From Mansonella perstans (taxonomy: Eukaryota; Nematoda; Chromadorea; Rhabditida; Onchocercidae), in NCBI GenBank assembly GCA_037074765.1, contig JBAMDO010000015.1, positions 1 through 64,000 of the forward strand: a stretch of DNA of 64,000 bases, in the 5' to 3' direction. The position numbers were made by a program, and so were the translations under genes. Below the pieces are notes generated by a model. It was not told where the DNA came from. It did not search any database and saw only the letters and a list, made by a program, of their open reading frames with translations. Shown here piece by piece: positions 1 through 13,335 of this stretch (positions are counted from its first letter, which is position 1; the number at the start of each line of letters is the position of its first letter).

Positions 1-1085
1 CAAATAATCAGTAAATAATTTAATTTAATTGCACGATATATGCAATTCATAATAGCAGATTTAATCATTTAATTTAATTTAATTTAATTTTACACTCAGT
101 TCTTATGCTCCAATCTGATTCTGCCAATTGTATTGAATTTCTGAAAGCTATTTACCAATTCAATGATGCATATCGTTCAATTCTTCAATTGCTATCATTG
201 TATTCCATGCTACAGTCTATTATTGTTCGCACACCTGTTTGATGAAGAAGGTAAACTCTTTGATTAGCATAACCTATAAATGTAACTTCAGAAGTACTAG
301 CTGTAGTGAAAGGTTTAAGGACAATCGTTAAATAAGAAAAATTGCCAAACTTAGTAAAGATTTTCAATTGAAATAATTGCAACTTTTAAAATTAACTCGC
401 ACATATATATGTTCAATTTTGACCCTTTAAAATAAAGAATACGAATGCATGAAATGCAAGTGACCTTTCACACGGATTATCAGGTCAATGAAGAAGGTAT
501 GTCTAGTTTAAATCACGACAATTACAGTGCCTTACAATAGAATGGTAAGACTGTAGATGAAGCGTTAAGAAGTTTAGAAAGTCAATTCAGTTCAATTTAG
601 TTCAGTTCAAATCTAATTTTATTGAATTAAGAGTTGACAAATTAGCTAGCAAATCAATTTATCTTCATGATATTAGCAATATAACAAAGCTTATCAAATC
701 CAGTTCTACTCATTTTTCATGTGCTCAATTCTTTCAAGGGCCGGGACTTGAATTTCGAGGTATTTTATGGCACCTGAAAGGCCGTTTTCCTGAAAACAAT
801 TTAATGTACCTTTAGGTTGATTCCTAGATAATATCATTGATGAAGTACTTGTTTTTTGCTGCTTTTGATCAATTTTAAAATATGCTGATTCGAATAGGCG
901 GAATTTTTACAGTTTATTATAGCATAAACAGCAATAGCCATCAAAAATTGTCTGTATCGTCGGTTGTTGAATTTCTAAAATTGAAATTATTGCATTTTGT
1001 GGTGATTGATACGTTATACGTTTTTTACTACGCATAACTTTAATAGGTTTTTTTTTTTTTTTTAGGATAATTGGGAATTTGAAAG
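1..1085. other. AT-rich leading flank, no gene recognised
   Basis: I see no coding exon here. The stretch is AT-rich with short direct repeats of AATTT/AATTTA near 60-90 and 590-610. A long T run ends in TTTAG at 1065, just ahead of the eIF3f start codon; this looks like the trans-splice (SL) acceptor of that gene rather than an intron end, since no exon precedes it. Confidence 0.5.
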
Positions 1086-3220
1086 ATGGCTTCAACGTTA
1101 ACAGTTAAGATACATCCAGTTGTGTATTTAACTATTGTTGATGCATTTGAAAGACGCTCGAATAAGCCAGGTGCTAATGATAAAGCATTGGGTACATTAA
1201 TGGGATTCTACGAAAAAAATGCTATTCAGGTAATTATTTTAGGATTGAGATAAGCTTTGATCCAAAAAATCAATCTATTCGATCTATTGATACGATCATA
1301 AAAGGTAGTAATTGATACGTTATTGATACGATCATAAAAGATAGTAACAGTTATCGATAAATAGTGAAAATAGTTTTCGTTCATTTTCTTCTATTGTTAC
1401 TAATGTTATTACAGATCCCAAACTCAATTGTTTGCGAATTTCATTGCACGATACTATATAATCATATCAATAACAATAGGTCAAATAGGTTAAATTGTAT
1501 GAAGATTATAGAAACTTACTGATTCATTCATTTCTCTGTACATCTTTAGGTAACAAATTGTTATGCTATACCATTTCGAGAACAAAAAGAAGATACACCG
1601 GAATTAGACGATGGTTTTAATCAGACAATGTTACTGATGATGAAGCGGGCAACACCTTCTGAACAACCAGTTGGATGGTATAGCTAATTTAGTTTTGATA
1701 ATTATTAACAACTCATAAACTTTCTTCCACCTTAAATTTCAGTTATTGCTTTACTATAACTGGATAAACTAGTCTTGAATATAATTCATTTAAAATGTAT
1801 TAACTGAACGAGAGAGTGAAATACTTTATTGAAACAAAGTATGAATCTAATATTTGAGTACGACTGAAAATATATTACTTGAAGTGCAGTACATTGCATT
1901 CAAAAAAGTTGGTCGCATTATTTCTAATGAATAAGTAAATAACTTTATTCCTGATTCTCTGTGTGAAAAATTGAAAACTTTCAGTAAAAAAAAATTTGGA
2001 CCAATCTTATCATTTATAGGAATTCATGTTTTTTTTTTTTATTGCAGGTTTTATACCAACGCCGACTTATCCATCCACTGTTTGCCATATCATGATTACT
2101 ATAATCGTTTGATAAGCGAATCATCAGCTAAAAAGGAACCGCCACCAGTGATCTTGCTTACCGTTGATACAACCTTTAATTCATCAGACGAAAATTATCG
2201 GATGCCTGTACGAGCATATTTGAGGTTATTTCTTTTCCACTTGTTTGTTTTGGTGAGCGAATTTCATCTTTCACTGGATTTGCTAAGGAGATTCAGAAAT
2301 TTACATTCGTTATTTTAAATTCTCATTTTACTATTTGCAGAATTAAGGCCGGAATTCCTGGAAGTCGAGATCCACATTGTGCCATTTTTAATCCGTTGAA
2401 AGTTGAATTCGATGCTTTTCCTGGTGAAGCTGTCGCACTAAGCTTAGTGCAAGGCGGTACTGCTTATAGTAACAAGCAGCGTGAGATTCTCCTAGAGAGC
2501 GGTTTGGAACAGCTCGAGAAAAGTACAGGTGAAATGGTAATCTGGTTGAAGAAGCTTCTAAAATATGTGAATGAGGTAAGCGTTTTGCTATTATCACTTT
2601 TTTCACTTACTAAATCGACCTAGGATAGCTGTATTTATCAGCAGAGAGAATCTACTTATCTCATATGAGATATATCTGTAGATATGAGAGAGTATCTGAA
2701 CACTGAAGAAAAAAACACTGACATAGTCATTTTCCAGATAATAGGTTTCACAATCTTATTAATTACAAGATTTGAATCAGTTTCAAAGTTAAAGGATTCC
2801 TTTCTCGATGTGAGATGTGTTTTGACTTTTCTACTTTTGACAGTTTGTAATTTATTTTGCTTTAGGTGCTTGAAAAACCGGAACTACCTGTTGATTCATC
2901 GTTCGGACGACGAATGATGGATATTGTCAGTACTGCTGCGACTCACATGTCTGATGAAAAATTTGATATATTGATTAAAACAAGTTTAAGGGTGAGTTTT
3001 TTTTAAAATTTATATTTTATCATTTAAGTTCTTCATTGGATTTTACATACATTATATTGATTATTTTGGCAATTCTTATTAAGAGCTAGTGCTTATTTTT
3101 AAAGCGCTGTTTTTATATCATGAAAATTTTTTCTCTTTGCAGGATTACATGATGATTTCATATTTGGCAAGCTTAACGAAAACACAGCTTTCATTGCAAG
3201 AACGATTAGTGGCTCTGTGA
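1086..3220 (+). CDS. eif-3.F: Eukaryotic translation initiation factor 3 subunit F
   Basis: Six exons (1086-1229, 1550-1677, 2048-2224, 2341-2575, 2866-2991, 3143-3220) join in frame to 295 residues, the usual length for nematode eIF3f. The protein is an MPN-domain subunit of the eIF3 complex, which loads the 40S ribosome in the cytoplasm. It opens with the MPN fold (VKIHPVVYLTIVDAFERR, then GTLMGFYE). The catalytic JAMM metal-binding pattern of deubiquitinating MPN proteins is not evident, as is normal for this subunit. The C-terminal half holds the helical region (PELPVDSSFGRRMMDIVSTA) seen in MPN partners of eIF3 and the proteasome lid. The start is the first ATG after a TTTAG acceptor 20 bases upstream, typical of an SL-trans-spliced message. 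An AATAAA at 3286-3291 is the likely poly(A) signal. All introns are GT-AG. Confidence 0.95.
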
Positions 3221-4115
3221 ACAAATGCTTCTAGTCTTTTAAACTTTTTTAAAATTGATTTAAATAGTTCATTCATAGCAACGAATAATAAATTACAAGG
3301 GTATTAAGAAATATAAAACGGATGATGTTCCACTTTGTTAAGCACGTTATTATGTTCCCAAATTTTTCTGAAAAATTCATTTTAATAAAGAATATAATAC
3401 TGTTTGTATGTTCTCCACCATATATTTTATATTCTTCACCGTACATTTTACATTTAGTATGGCTGCTTATAGTGAATTCTCATTCGTAATTTTTTTAAAA
3501 CGTTTGAAACATGAAATTTAATGTTACTAGGAATTATTTTGGAATTTTAAACAAAATTCGTTTTAACAAAGAATATAATACTATTTCACATAAGCTGTTT
3601 TTTTGACTACCATTTCATGATTGCAGACTTGTTATGAATTATCTTATTCGAATAAAAATAAACATTCATAACTATCTTTGTGTTTCAAATGTAGATGTGA
3701 CATTTTGATATTTTCTGTTCATTATAAGTTTGTCGTCATGTATAACAAAAATATTTTACGTTTCTGTACCATTTACCAATTTGATACATTCCTTAAATTA
3801 TTCATTTGAGGAAAGTTTTTCTCTTTATAGTGTAGAATCTTGGGAATTCATATTTTTGGTCATACCCACATTTTTCTAATTAACAGTATTAAATTCACCA
3901 GTAGTGTAATAGATGAGTTCTGTTGATTTTACTGGATACTATTTTGATTTTTGTTGAATTAGTTTATGTAGAACACGAAGAGGAATGAAAAATTGAATAT
4001 TGTGAGTAAAATTGTTAAATGAAGGAATTTTCAGTTTATTATGTTATCGGTTTTTTAAAGAGTTGGGTGTGTCGTAAAATTTAAGATTGTTGGAAAGATC
4101 ATATCATTACTGACC
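3221..4115. other. Intergenic, eIF3f 3' UTR and TMCO4 promoter
   Basis: AATAAA occurs at 3286-3291, with another near 3385, so the eIF3f message probably ends within about 200 bases of its stop. The rest is AT-rich sequence without a coding exon or repeat that I can support. Confidence 0.4.
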
Positions 4116-7100
4116 ATGGCCAGTTCAGGCGAGGATGATTTGCAAGAAAATGCGTTCGACTCACTCTTTCCAAAAAGGAATCTTTCTGGTTTGTCTTCCT
4201 GTTTGTGGTTATTTCAACAAATAAAATTTTGGTAACATTTTAGTAAACAAAGTTGATCAACGAAACTATACGAGTAGGTATTATAGATAGGAATGATATT
4301 GCTAGATTTTTGCTAAAATATAACTTTGTCTAAACTGTTTTTTAATTAACAGAAAAGATATTATTTGGGTAATTAATTTTGCTTAGTGTCCACCATTTAT
4401 AATCGTGACATTACTAAATTAAAATATAAGAAATCGAGAACATTTTTTATTACTGAATCATAAAGCAGCACGAAAGACCGTTGTAGAGATCCAGCATTTG
4501 TCCTTTTCCTCTCAGTTTATTTTAATGAAGACAAAAAATGTTGATTAGGCAGTTAATTTATTTGGTTAAATTTCTTTTAATGTGACTTTGTACATGTATT
4601 TTCTGCGCTTAGAATTCACTGATAATTTTTAAATCATACGTTATTTTTCAATGGAACTATTTTTTGTCAAATGTCGCAGCCAAGCAATATAGAGAGTAAA
4701 AGTTGGCAGATCTTATTATTTTTATAATAAATGTGCGTTTAAATTAGCATTAAATTTTTTGCCATAATTGTAAATAGTAATTATGGGTAGTAACTAAAGA
4801 TAAAAGGGAATAAATTTTGTAGCAGCTGCGATACAATTCGAGTCATAATTTGTTTCAGATATACCTTTCAACGGAAATGCGTCAGTATTTGTAAATCCAT
4901 CAATTATATTTCATGACTATTTAAGTATTGCTGCATCCTTCGCATTAGTTGATTTGATTGCTTCAATGTTGAGGCTTGATTTCTGCCAGAACAATGATCA
5001 GAACGATATGTGAGTCCTACAACTAGATATATTATGATGATAGAAGCAGGCCATAATACGGATCCTTCCGGAGCTGAAGTAATCAAAGGAAAATTGAATT
5101 TAACACTGTGATATTATATTTCATAAAAAGAATAGAGTGCAATCTCAAAGCTGTGTGAACTGATTGGGAAATTCCTTAATGGTTAAATTCATTTATTCTG
5201 TTTTAGTGTAAATTAATCCAAATTTCAGTGAATTTTGTACACAAACATTGGAAAAAGTACTCAACTATGCCGCACTGCCAGAGCGGACGAACGCAACCGT
5301 GCGACAGCATTTTATGGTTACTTTTATTTCGCGTTATATTTTTGATTTTCAACATTCTTTTTGTTCCATTAATTTTTTTTCTGAAATATGGCTAATATAA
5401 ATTAATGACTATAAATATAAATTGCTCAAATCACAAAGTTGTGACAAAAATGTCTTCCTTCAACTTAAATTTACTGTCATTGTTAGTAATCCATCACATT
5501 AAATCTTATACGCCGTTTTCCTTCGATGATCAAGTATGTGGAGTTAGCTGCCGAACTATCTGCACAAATTTCAGGTGTAATCAATTTTTTAGGGTGAAGG
5601 CGCAACAGACGATATAGCAGCGTTTGTGACTCTTATTAGAAAAGATCCGATCGTAGAGCAGGAAGGAGCCTCTACTATTCTCTCATGTCTTTTATCTATT
5701 TTCATCGAGTACGGTTCGTTCATTTTTTATTTCTTTCAAATCTCAGCAGCAGATACGATTGAGTGAGAAATAGTAGAGACAAATCCTTCAGAGATTATAA
5801 GATATTAATGTTAGATGTTAAAGATTGTAGGATATTAATAAGATATTGTTTTTATGAAGATAAAATGATAAGGAAAAAATTTCACTTCTTACGTTGAAAA
5901 TCTGCCTTGTTTCAATAATCCATGCAAAAAAAAATTCATAATATGTTTCAAAAACAAAAATATTTTATTCATGTAGCATTTCAAATCAATAAGTATTGCC
6001 TTTTCAGGTACTTACGATTGTCGTTCTCGTGTTTTTTTGCGTCATATTTGCGCTTTTTTGACTGTAGGACGGGACGATTTTGAGGATGTTTGTTTCTTAA
6101 TTTATGCTATTCTAATTTAAATATTTAATTATGCTGTTCTAATTTAAATATCTAATTTAAACAACCAGAAAATAAAATGCTAGTCCTTCGGTTTTTTTTA
6201 ATAATAGTAAAAAAAAGATCACATGGAAACTTTATTTTAGATAGAGGATGCATTAGTTGATACGATCATTGGGTATCATTACAAAGAAAGTGAGTAAGTG
6301 TTATTGAACAGAATTATTTTATATTTATGTACTACTTTGAAAATTTCCGATATTTAAAAAGAAATTTTTTATCGGTTTATTTGTTAATGTAAGCTCTTCA
6401 AAACAAGGGTTTCTATCCTCAAAATTAAGTTTTTCATGTGTTATGAAAGTCACCGTTAAAATTGGTGAATCTTATTGTTTTACTCTTCTTTTTGGCTTCT
6501 TTTTATCAGTCTTTTAAGAAAAACCCATTTCATTAACGCTGATGTTTTTATGTATTATCATTAGCTTATCACATATGCACTGTGGTCGTAATGATTGAAG
6601 GCACTATAAATAGTGATTTTTAAAGTCAGTAATTGCGATGCATGAGCTTTTTTTTTGATCGGAAAATTGTGCATCCGTTAAAAACAATGTTGTTTTTCTA
6701 TAATGATAACAAATAGTCAAAAGTAATGCTTGAATGTTCTGCATTACGATTAAAAAGATATACTAAAATTATAATGTTGCATGGGAAATGTATTGTTTTA
6801 TTTAAATCCGAGAACACGATATTCTTTTTTCTTTTCAGAGAACAAAGAACGATGAGAGCTAGAACTACGAAACTAAAAAAAATTAAACGATATGCTATGA
6901 TTGGAGCAGCGAGCAGTATTGGTGGTGTATTACTAGGTGAAATTTTAAGTCGAATTATCATTATTTCGAAGTTTTTATAGCTTTCACTGTTGTATTATAG
7001 TTTCCGGATTGCAGGAGTAAGTGGAGGTCTAGCAGCACCACTAATAGCGATTGGTGCCGGGACCGTAATTGGTGCTGGAGCAGCAGCAGGTATTGCAACA

Positions 7101-9801
7101 GCAGCGGGCGCTACTATACTTGGGTCGTTATTTGGAATAGCTGGTGCAGGATTAACAGGCAAGTCGCCTGAAGTCAACTGAAAAAGTCTGTAAATTGTAG
7201 TTGATTTTTTTTTCATATTTAAAAATAATTAGAAGTCATTACGCTACGAATGTTTGCTGGTAGCAAAGAATCCAGTCAAAGGATCTCGTTTATGGATTTC
7301 CTTTATCCATACAACATAGAAATACTCATTTCATTAGCAGGCATTTTAACTTTCTTACATCCTCAATGTGCTAGCAGTTTTTCACCAGTTCAGGTCAAAC
7401 TCCTGCTTGTTGCAAAAACGTCATGTTGACCAGAAATCTTGGGTTTTATTCCTATTTCTGTGGAAGTTGAAGATCTTTCACATATTATCCTCTACTTTTT
7501 CCGGACATTAGATCCTCGGAAACAAAATTTTCATTGCTGAGAAGTTAACTCTAAAATTTTTTCAGTAGATTTTATATATTTTTTATGTCTCAGGTTACAA
7601 AATGCAGAAACGAGTAGGTGCAATTGAAGAATTTGTAATTCAGTCAATTTCTGAAGAACGAAGTTTGCATTGTGTTTTGGCAGTTAGTGGATGGATTGAA
7701 GATGTAAATTTTATTTTTAAATTACCGATTACCGGCAGCTGAAACGAATTTATCATTTTGTCTTCTGCAGTTAAATTAAGAATAGCAAAAAATAGATGAA
7801 TGATATTCACTTTGGAATAGTTTTATCAATTTGAATTGCTGGAAATTTTTTTGGCTCAGAAAATTATCTTTGATATTCTTACAAGATTTCCATGACAGAA
7901 CGGCTTGTTTGTGTCGGGGTTATGTCGTTGTTTGTGAATTTAAAAACTTATTAATCTTTCAATTTGAAAGTTACCTTTCGTATAGCAACCGTTTGTCGGT
8001 CATTATTGTTGTAGAAAATTGTTGTAAATCTTGGATCTAGCTAACACTAATTATTTTTGATGATCGCAGTTGTAATTTTTTTTTTAACAGGAACGATTGT
8101 AATTGTAGTTTAGATATCTAAAAGGATTGCATTTCAGTAAAATTTTGTTTCAGCAAGGGGAACGTGTTTTTCAACAGCAGTGGAGGCATTTGTGGATGTC
8201 GCGCGAACAGTATGTTTTGCGTTATGAAAGTAAATATTTGGCAGAACTAGGACGAGCAATTGATTATTTGACATCTTTTGCATTATCTGCTGCTCTTCAA
8301 CACACTCTTTTGGAAACTTCATTTGCTGGTATTTTTTTATACACTTGTCTTGGCAATCAGTTTATTAAAGAATATTTTATTTCTTCAGAAGTTTTTCAGG
8401 TATGAAAAAACTATTTCAGGTTTAGTTGCTGCATTTGCTTGGCCAGTAGCGCTTCTTTCTGTATCCAGTGTAATCGATAACCCATGGAGTGTTTGCGTAA
8501 GGCGAGCTACCGAGGCAGGAATTTGTACAGTTTTCGTTTTTCGGAGGAGGAAGTATTTAGGATCACCTGAAAAACCATATATTTTTTTAAAATCCTGGCT
8601 GCAACCACTGAGAAGAAGTAAATCATCATTCCAAAATATTCAGATCAGTTGTCAGAACTTAATGTGGTTTTTAGGTGGGTGAACATTTAGCCGAAGTATT
8701 GCTGAGTCGTGCGCATGGCAGCCGCCCTATTACCTTGATAGGATTTTCACTTGGAGCACGCGTGATTTTCCACTGCTTAACGGCCATGACTAAACGGAGT
8801 GATTGTTATGGTGAGTTTTACGGGTCCAGTTAGTTATTTTAGAATTTCCAAACGGCACTAGTATCGTTTATTGTGAGTTGGAGAACTGTCCATCACTTAA
8901 GTTCCATAGTTCTTTTTTATTTCATATTAACATTGAGAGATGCTGGGCTTCAAAATTAAAAGAAAAAATTCCAGGAATAGTTAATGACGTGATAATTCTT
9001 GGTGCACCTGTAACGGCCTCACCCAATCAATGGCAGCAGATAAGTCAGATTGTTGGAGGGCGGATTATAAATGGTTATTGTAGCAGTGATTGGCTGTTGA
9101 GGTCGGATTTTCACTTTTCATTTTTTTATTTCTTTCTATTTTTAGCATGCAAGAAAAAAAAACTTTGAGTTTTTTAATTATTTTGCTTTTTGTAATAAAA
9201 TTACACTGGTTTTTTGATATTTTTGGCATTTGAAGTTTCTAGAATAGATGTTTTTATGTTTCTTTCTCATTTCTCTATTTGGAGGCTTTGTTAATTTTGT
9301 AGATTTATTTACCGTACAATGAGTGTTCAATTTACGATTGCTGGTACGGGTCCTGTAACATGCAAAACGGCAAAGAAAATCGTGAATTTCAATCTTTCTC
9401 ATCTAGTTCGTTCACTCTTTTCGAAATATTTTGCCGATATTTTACACAGCTTCCTTTAAAGCACTTGATTAAAAACCATTTAGATGTAGATAGCATATTA
9501 TTATGACGTATATATTTATTCTATTTTACAGATAAAAGGTCACTTAGATTATTCCCGAAAGTTAACTGAAGTACTGGAAGCAGTTGGGGTACGAGTTGCA
9601 CCACCTCGTGATCAATCTGTGCTAAATGTGAATGAAGCTACAAGAGAACTGAACATCGATGATACTGATTTCAATATGGCAGAGGATGGAAAACTCTCTT
9701 TTAACAATTTTAAGGATGGAGTAGAAGCGCAGTGTATAATGAATGAAACAGGGCAGGCGATATCAAATGAAGAGAAATCTGATGTTTTGAATGATTTATA
9801 A
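4116..9801 (+). CDS. TMCO4: TMCO4/DUF726-family transmembrane alpha/beta-hydrolase
   Basis: Fifteen exons (4116-4188, 4859-5009, 5229-5316, 5593-5713, 6008-6087, 6241-6289, 6841-6936, 7015-7158, 7594-7703, 8154-8328, 8420-8514, 8675-8810, 8975-9101, 9303-9405, 9532-9801) give about 605 residues, close to the animal family length. A basic stretch (RARTTKLKKIKRY) precedes a long Gly/Ala-rich membrane segment encoded at 6890-7158. Then come GYKMQKRVGAIEEF, a second hydrophobic part (LVAAFAWPVALLSVSSVIDNP) and the hydrolase core with nucleophile elbow GFSLG (Ser at about 8740), followed by DVIILGAPV and GRIINGYCSSDWLL. Substrate is not known to me. Intron 8 begins GC (ACAG|GCAAGT). Intron 11 probably also begins GC (GAG|GCAGGA); a GT alternative 15 bases further would insert AGICT. 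The donors at 5317 and 9406 are weak, so small boundary errors are possible. Confidence 0.88.
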
Positions 9802-11004
9802 TGTTCAGTTGAATGGCTCATTGGCAGTCAGTGGGGAACGTGGAAATAGATGAAAATACTAACCATGAAGAAAGCAACTAACAAAAACTACGATTTGGTT
9901 GTGACGAGATGACGGAATTGTTGGAAGGTGAAATTTAGAGATAAAAGCAGATGTGCTACTAAGAATGAAAATATCCAGTAGGCACTGCGTTTGAAAAAGT
10001 CACGAGACATCTCGGGAAGAAGTCGCGAAAAAAAAGAGACCAAGGGAAAATGACAGATTTATCAAAAATTATTTATCTTATTCTGAAATTTGCGGAAATA
10101 AAATTTCCAAAACGTGTCATATGAGATAAGCTGGCGGTGTCAAAAATTCAAAGAGGTAAAAAGTAAATGAAAAAAAAAAAAAAAAAAAAAAACAAGGAGT
10201 AGAATATTTCTTGCTGTACGGAAAAGGAGAAAGAAAGTTTTATTTCTTCGAATTTTGACCAGAATGGTAAAAAAAGCTTTCAAATAATTTGACTAATTGT
10301 GACATGTACTTTATTTGAACTGAACTGGTATTCCGCATTGCTTCTTTCTATTTACGATGCCTTTACATTGCTTTTTCATCTTATTTATAGTATCCCATGT
10401 ATTTTCGTAAAATTTCAATTAAAAAATGAGAACAAAGAACTTTTGAGAAGTTTCCTTTAATTGAATTTTCGACAGTGCAATGATTCCTTATCTAAATATA
10501 CTTGATTTTCGAAGATTTGAAATTTAAGACTATTTTTTCTTCAGTTTATTTACTTCCTTCTCTGTGTCTTTTCTTTCCTACTGTGATTAATCTTTATTTA
10601 TTGCTTTTTGTAATGATATTTAAAAATAAGTTATCTTATTTAAAAGTTGAAGTTTGTACGATAACTGTTTGAATCTGCATAACATTACTGTTTCTGAACA
10701 AAAATAAACGAGAAATTAGTTCTTTCATGTATTCTGTTAAAAATACTGCTTTGATCAGGAATCATTTGTTATTTATCATATGATTCGATTTTTTTCTCCA
10801 ATTATCTTTGAAGAGATCAGTTTTTGAAGTTCAAGCAACAGGTAGACTTTCTTACGATAGTTGTGTCGAAGACATATCGACGTAGTCAATATCTTTCATT
10901 TCATTTTGCGATGAGTATGTAGTTTTTTAGAATGAACCTTAGGAAAATAATTTAGAAAAATTCAGTGAAAATAAATAATTTTGAAAATTTGAAGGGAACC
11001 AAAG
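9802..11004. other. Intergenic; no gene seen
   Basis: AT-rich sequence with a run of over 20 A near 10170. I found no exon with coding character, RNA gene or tandem array. Confidence 0.4.
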
Positions 11005-11343
11005 ATGTCATCTACGATTATCATTGGTGGAGTTGGTATGGTAGCCATTGGATTAGTTGGACGCATGTTGCTGCGAAATCGTGCGGCGTTTCAAAAAATG
11101 GCCAAAACATTGCCGATTGCAAACAGCATGTCGAAGTACTATCGTGGTGGTTTCGAACCTGTTATGACACGACGTGAAGCAGCGTTGGTTCTTGGTATAT
11201 CACCCAGTGCTCCAACATCGAAAGTGAAAGAAGCGCATAAACGTATAATGATTGCTAATCATCCTGATCGTGGTGGTTCACCGTATTTGGCTGCAAAAAT
11301 TAATGAGGCAAAGGATAAATTGGAATCAACAAGGCACGAATAA
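11005..11343 (+). CDS. dnj-21: Mitochondrial import J-protein TIM14/PAM18 (DNAJC19 type)
   Basis: A single uninterrupted reading frame of 112 residues, matching the family (about 110-116). It is the J-domain partner of mitochondrial HSP70 in the presequence translocase motor at the inner membrane. Residues 5-23 (IIIGGVGMVAIGLVGRMLL) form the one membrane span. The arm RGGFEPVMTRREAALVLG leads into a short J domain with KEAHKRIMIANHPDRGGSPYLA, including the essential HPD tripeptide. The frame closes at LESTRHE just behind the J domain, as in TIM14. It is the only intronless gene in the window. It stands alone, about 1.2 kb from TMCO4 and 2.3 kb from RNF170, on the same strand as both. Other short membrane J-proteins lack this arrangement, so the assignment is firm. 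Confidence 0.95.
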   Translation: MSSTIIIGGVGMVAIGLVGRMLLRNRAAFQKMAKTLPIANSMSKYYRGGFEPVMTRREAALVLGISPSAPTSKVKEAHKRIMIANHPDRGGSPYLAAKINEAKDKLESTRHE

Positions 11344-12700
11344 TTTTTTGATTAGGAACAATTAATTTATGTTTCATGCGGGTTATTTTGTTAATATTGA
11401 GTATATAAGTTAGAGTAGATGAAATTTAAATTTATATAAGATTTATAATATTTCGAATAGTTAGAATATTCGAAAATCATCATTTTAGTAGTAAGAGTAA
11501 ATAATTTTTTTTAGTTGGCAAAATCAAAAGAAATTATTAATATCATTTTACAATTTCACTCTGAAGTAATTTCTCGTTTTGTAAAAAAAAAAAAAAAAAT
11601 GTGAAATTTTTTAAAATTTATACTTCGATATGTATGTTAGATATATTCGATTCGCTAGGATTATTATACTTTATTTGCTACTAATTTTAAACCAAATCCT
11701 TCTTAGGACAGATAAATTACAAAGCTTAGAGATTATGTTATTTAATTCGAATGATATTGAAATATGCGAAATGATTGTACATAAGTTTAGTCGAATCAAT
11801 TTTGTTTCTGTCTTAATTATTGTAACTTCCTTTCCGATAATTCATAAATAAAGCATTCATCAATTGACAGCAAACTTTTCTCACTCATTTATTGCCAATA
11901 ATTTGTGGAAATATTACTGTTGTTCATTCTTTATTCATATATTGTTGCGATTATTGTTTCATCTTGAAAAAACTGCCGGAATTATGAAGATTGTTTCCGG
12001 AAATTCAAAAATGTACATCTCGGGATATCAGTAATAATAGATAATGTGATGATTAAAAATTCACTTTGTAGGTGAGAGTTTAGTTTTTTCCTTCAGAAAA
12101 TCGTAATGCTCTTGCAATGCAATGATTCTCGTAGTTATTTTTTCGTCTATACAGGAAATTAATTTTGCTAAGTTAAGTTAATTTTTAGTTAAGTTAATTA
12201 ATTGTTAAGTTTACTTTCATTAAGTTAAGTAATTAATTCTCTGATGAATGTAATTAAATTGTTAAATTTTTTTTTAAACGATTTGTTAGATTCCATTGGA
12301 TAGAAATATTTTAGTGAATGTTTTCCCTATTAATTCCACATTTCTCAAAAAGAATAATTGCATATAATTGGAACAACAATAGCTTAATTCAATTTTAGTG
12401 AGAAATGTATTAAAATCTTCACAGGTGTCTTTGTTGTAAATACTTGACAAATGATCTAATCAATCAAATGAATTTCTGTATGGTTTAATTGCAATTAAAT
12501 ACTATTCTCGAAATGAATACGAATCCCTGCGCAATAATTGTCTCAAAGATGGAAAATAGCACAATGACAACAATCAATGGATCGGATATGTGCCTTCGGA
12601 AATGTGTTCTTTCCTCAATGAGATGTAGCATAAAGAACACAAATACAGGGAATAAGCATAGCATGCAAATAGTGTGTGGCTACGAAACGTCTTCCACTTC
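11344..12700. other. Intergenic, simple AT-rich sequence
   Basis: This holds the TIM14 3' region (AATAAA near 11848), an A run at 11583-11599 and a cluster of AAGTTAA-type repeats at 12165-12235. An 87-codon open frame at 12489 has no recognisable similarity and runs into the minisatellite; I do not call it a gene. Confidence 0.4.
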
Positions 12701-12703
12701 CCA

Positions 12704-13335
12704 ACACTATCAAGGGTTTGTCACCTCATGTACCACTTTTCGACATCATTAAGGGTTTGTCACCTCAGGTGCCACTTCTCTACACTGGTTTGTCACCTCA
12801 GGTGCCACTTCTCTACACTGGTTTGTCACCTCACGTGCCACTTCTCTATACCATTGTCACCTCATGTACCACTTCTCTACACCGTTAAGGGTTTGTCACC
12901 TCACGTGCCACTTCTCTATACCATTGTCACCTCACGTGCCACTTCTCTACACCATCAAGAGTTTGTCATCTCATATGCCACTTCTCTACACCATCAAGAG
13001 TTTGTCACCTCACGTACCACTTCTCTACACCATTAAGGGTTTGTCACCTCACGTGCCACTTCTCTACACTATAAAGGTTTGTCATCTCATGTACCACTTC
13101 TCTACACCGTTAAGGGTTTGTCACCTCACGTGCCACTTCTCTATACCATTGTCAACTCACGTGCCACTTCTCTATACCATTGTCACCTCACATGCCACCT
13201 CTACACTATAAGGGTTTGTCACTTCACGTACCACTTCTCTACACCATGAAGGGTTTGTCACTTCACGTGCGACTTCTCTAAGGGTTTATCACTTTACGTG
13301 CCACTTCTCTACACCATGAAGGATTTGTTACCTCA
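12704..13335. repeat. Minisatellite array, about 26-37 bp units
   Basis: About 18 imperfect head-to-tail units, each with the core GTTTGTCACCTCA followed by YGTGCCACTTCTCTACACC. Long units carry an extra ATTAAGG spacer, and short units go straight from TATACCATT to GTCACCTCA. Variation between units is mainly C/T and length of spacer, which points to expansion by slippage and unequal exchange. It lies between TIM14 and RNF170, upstream of RNF170. All three plus frames are open through parts of it, giving spurious repetitive proteins. Confidence 0.93.

Noticed and set aside
6698..6961. 87-codon minus-strand frame
   Set aside because: Opposite strand of TMCO4 exon 7 and its flanking introns.
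11630..11851. 73-codon hydrophobic frame downstream of TIM14
   Set aside because: AT-rich composition only, no similarity, and it runs into the poly(A) region.
12674..13211. Proteins from open frames in the minisatellite
   Set aside because: They are translations of tandem repeats (HVPLLYTIK-like), open in several frames at once, without splice or start context.
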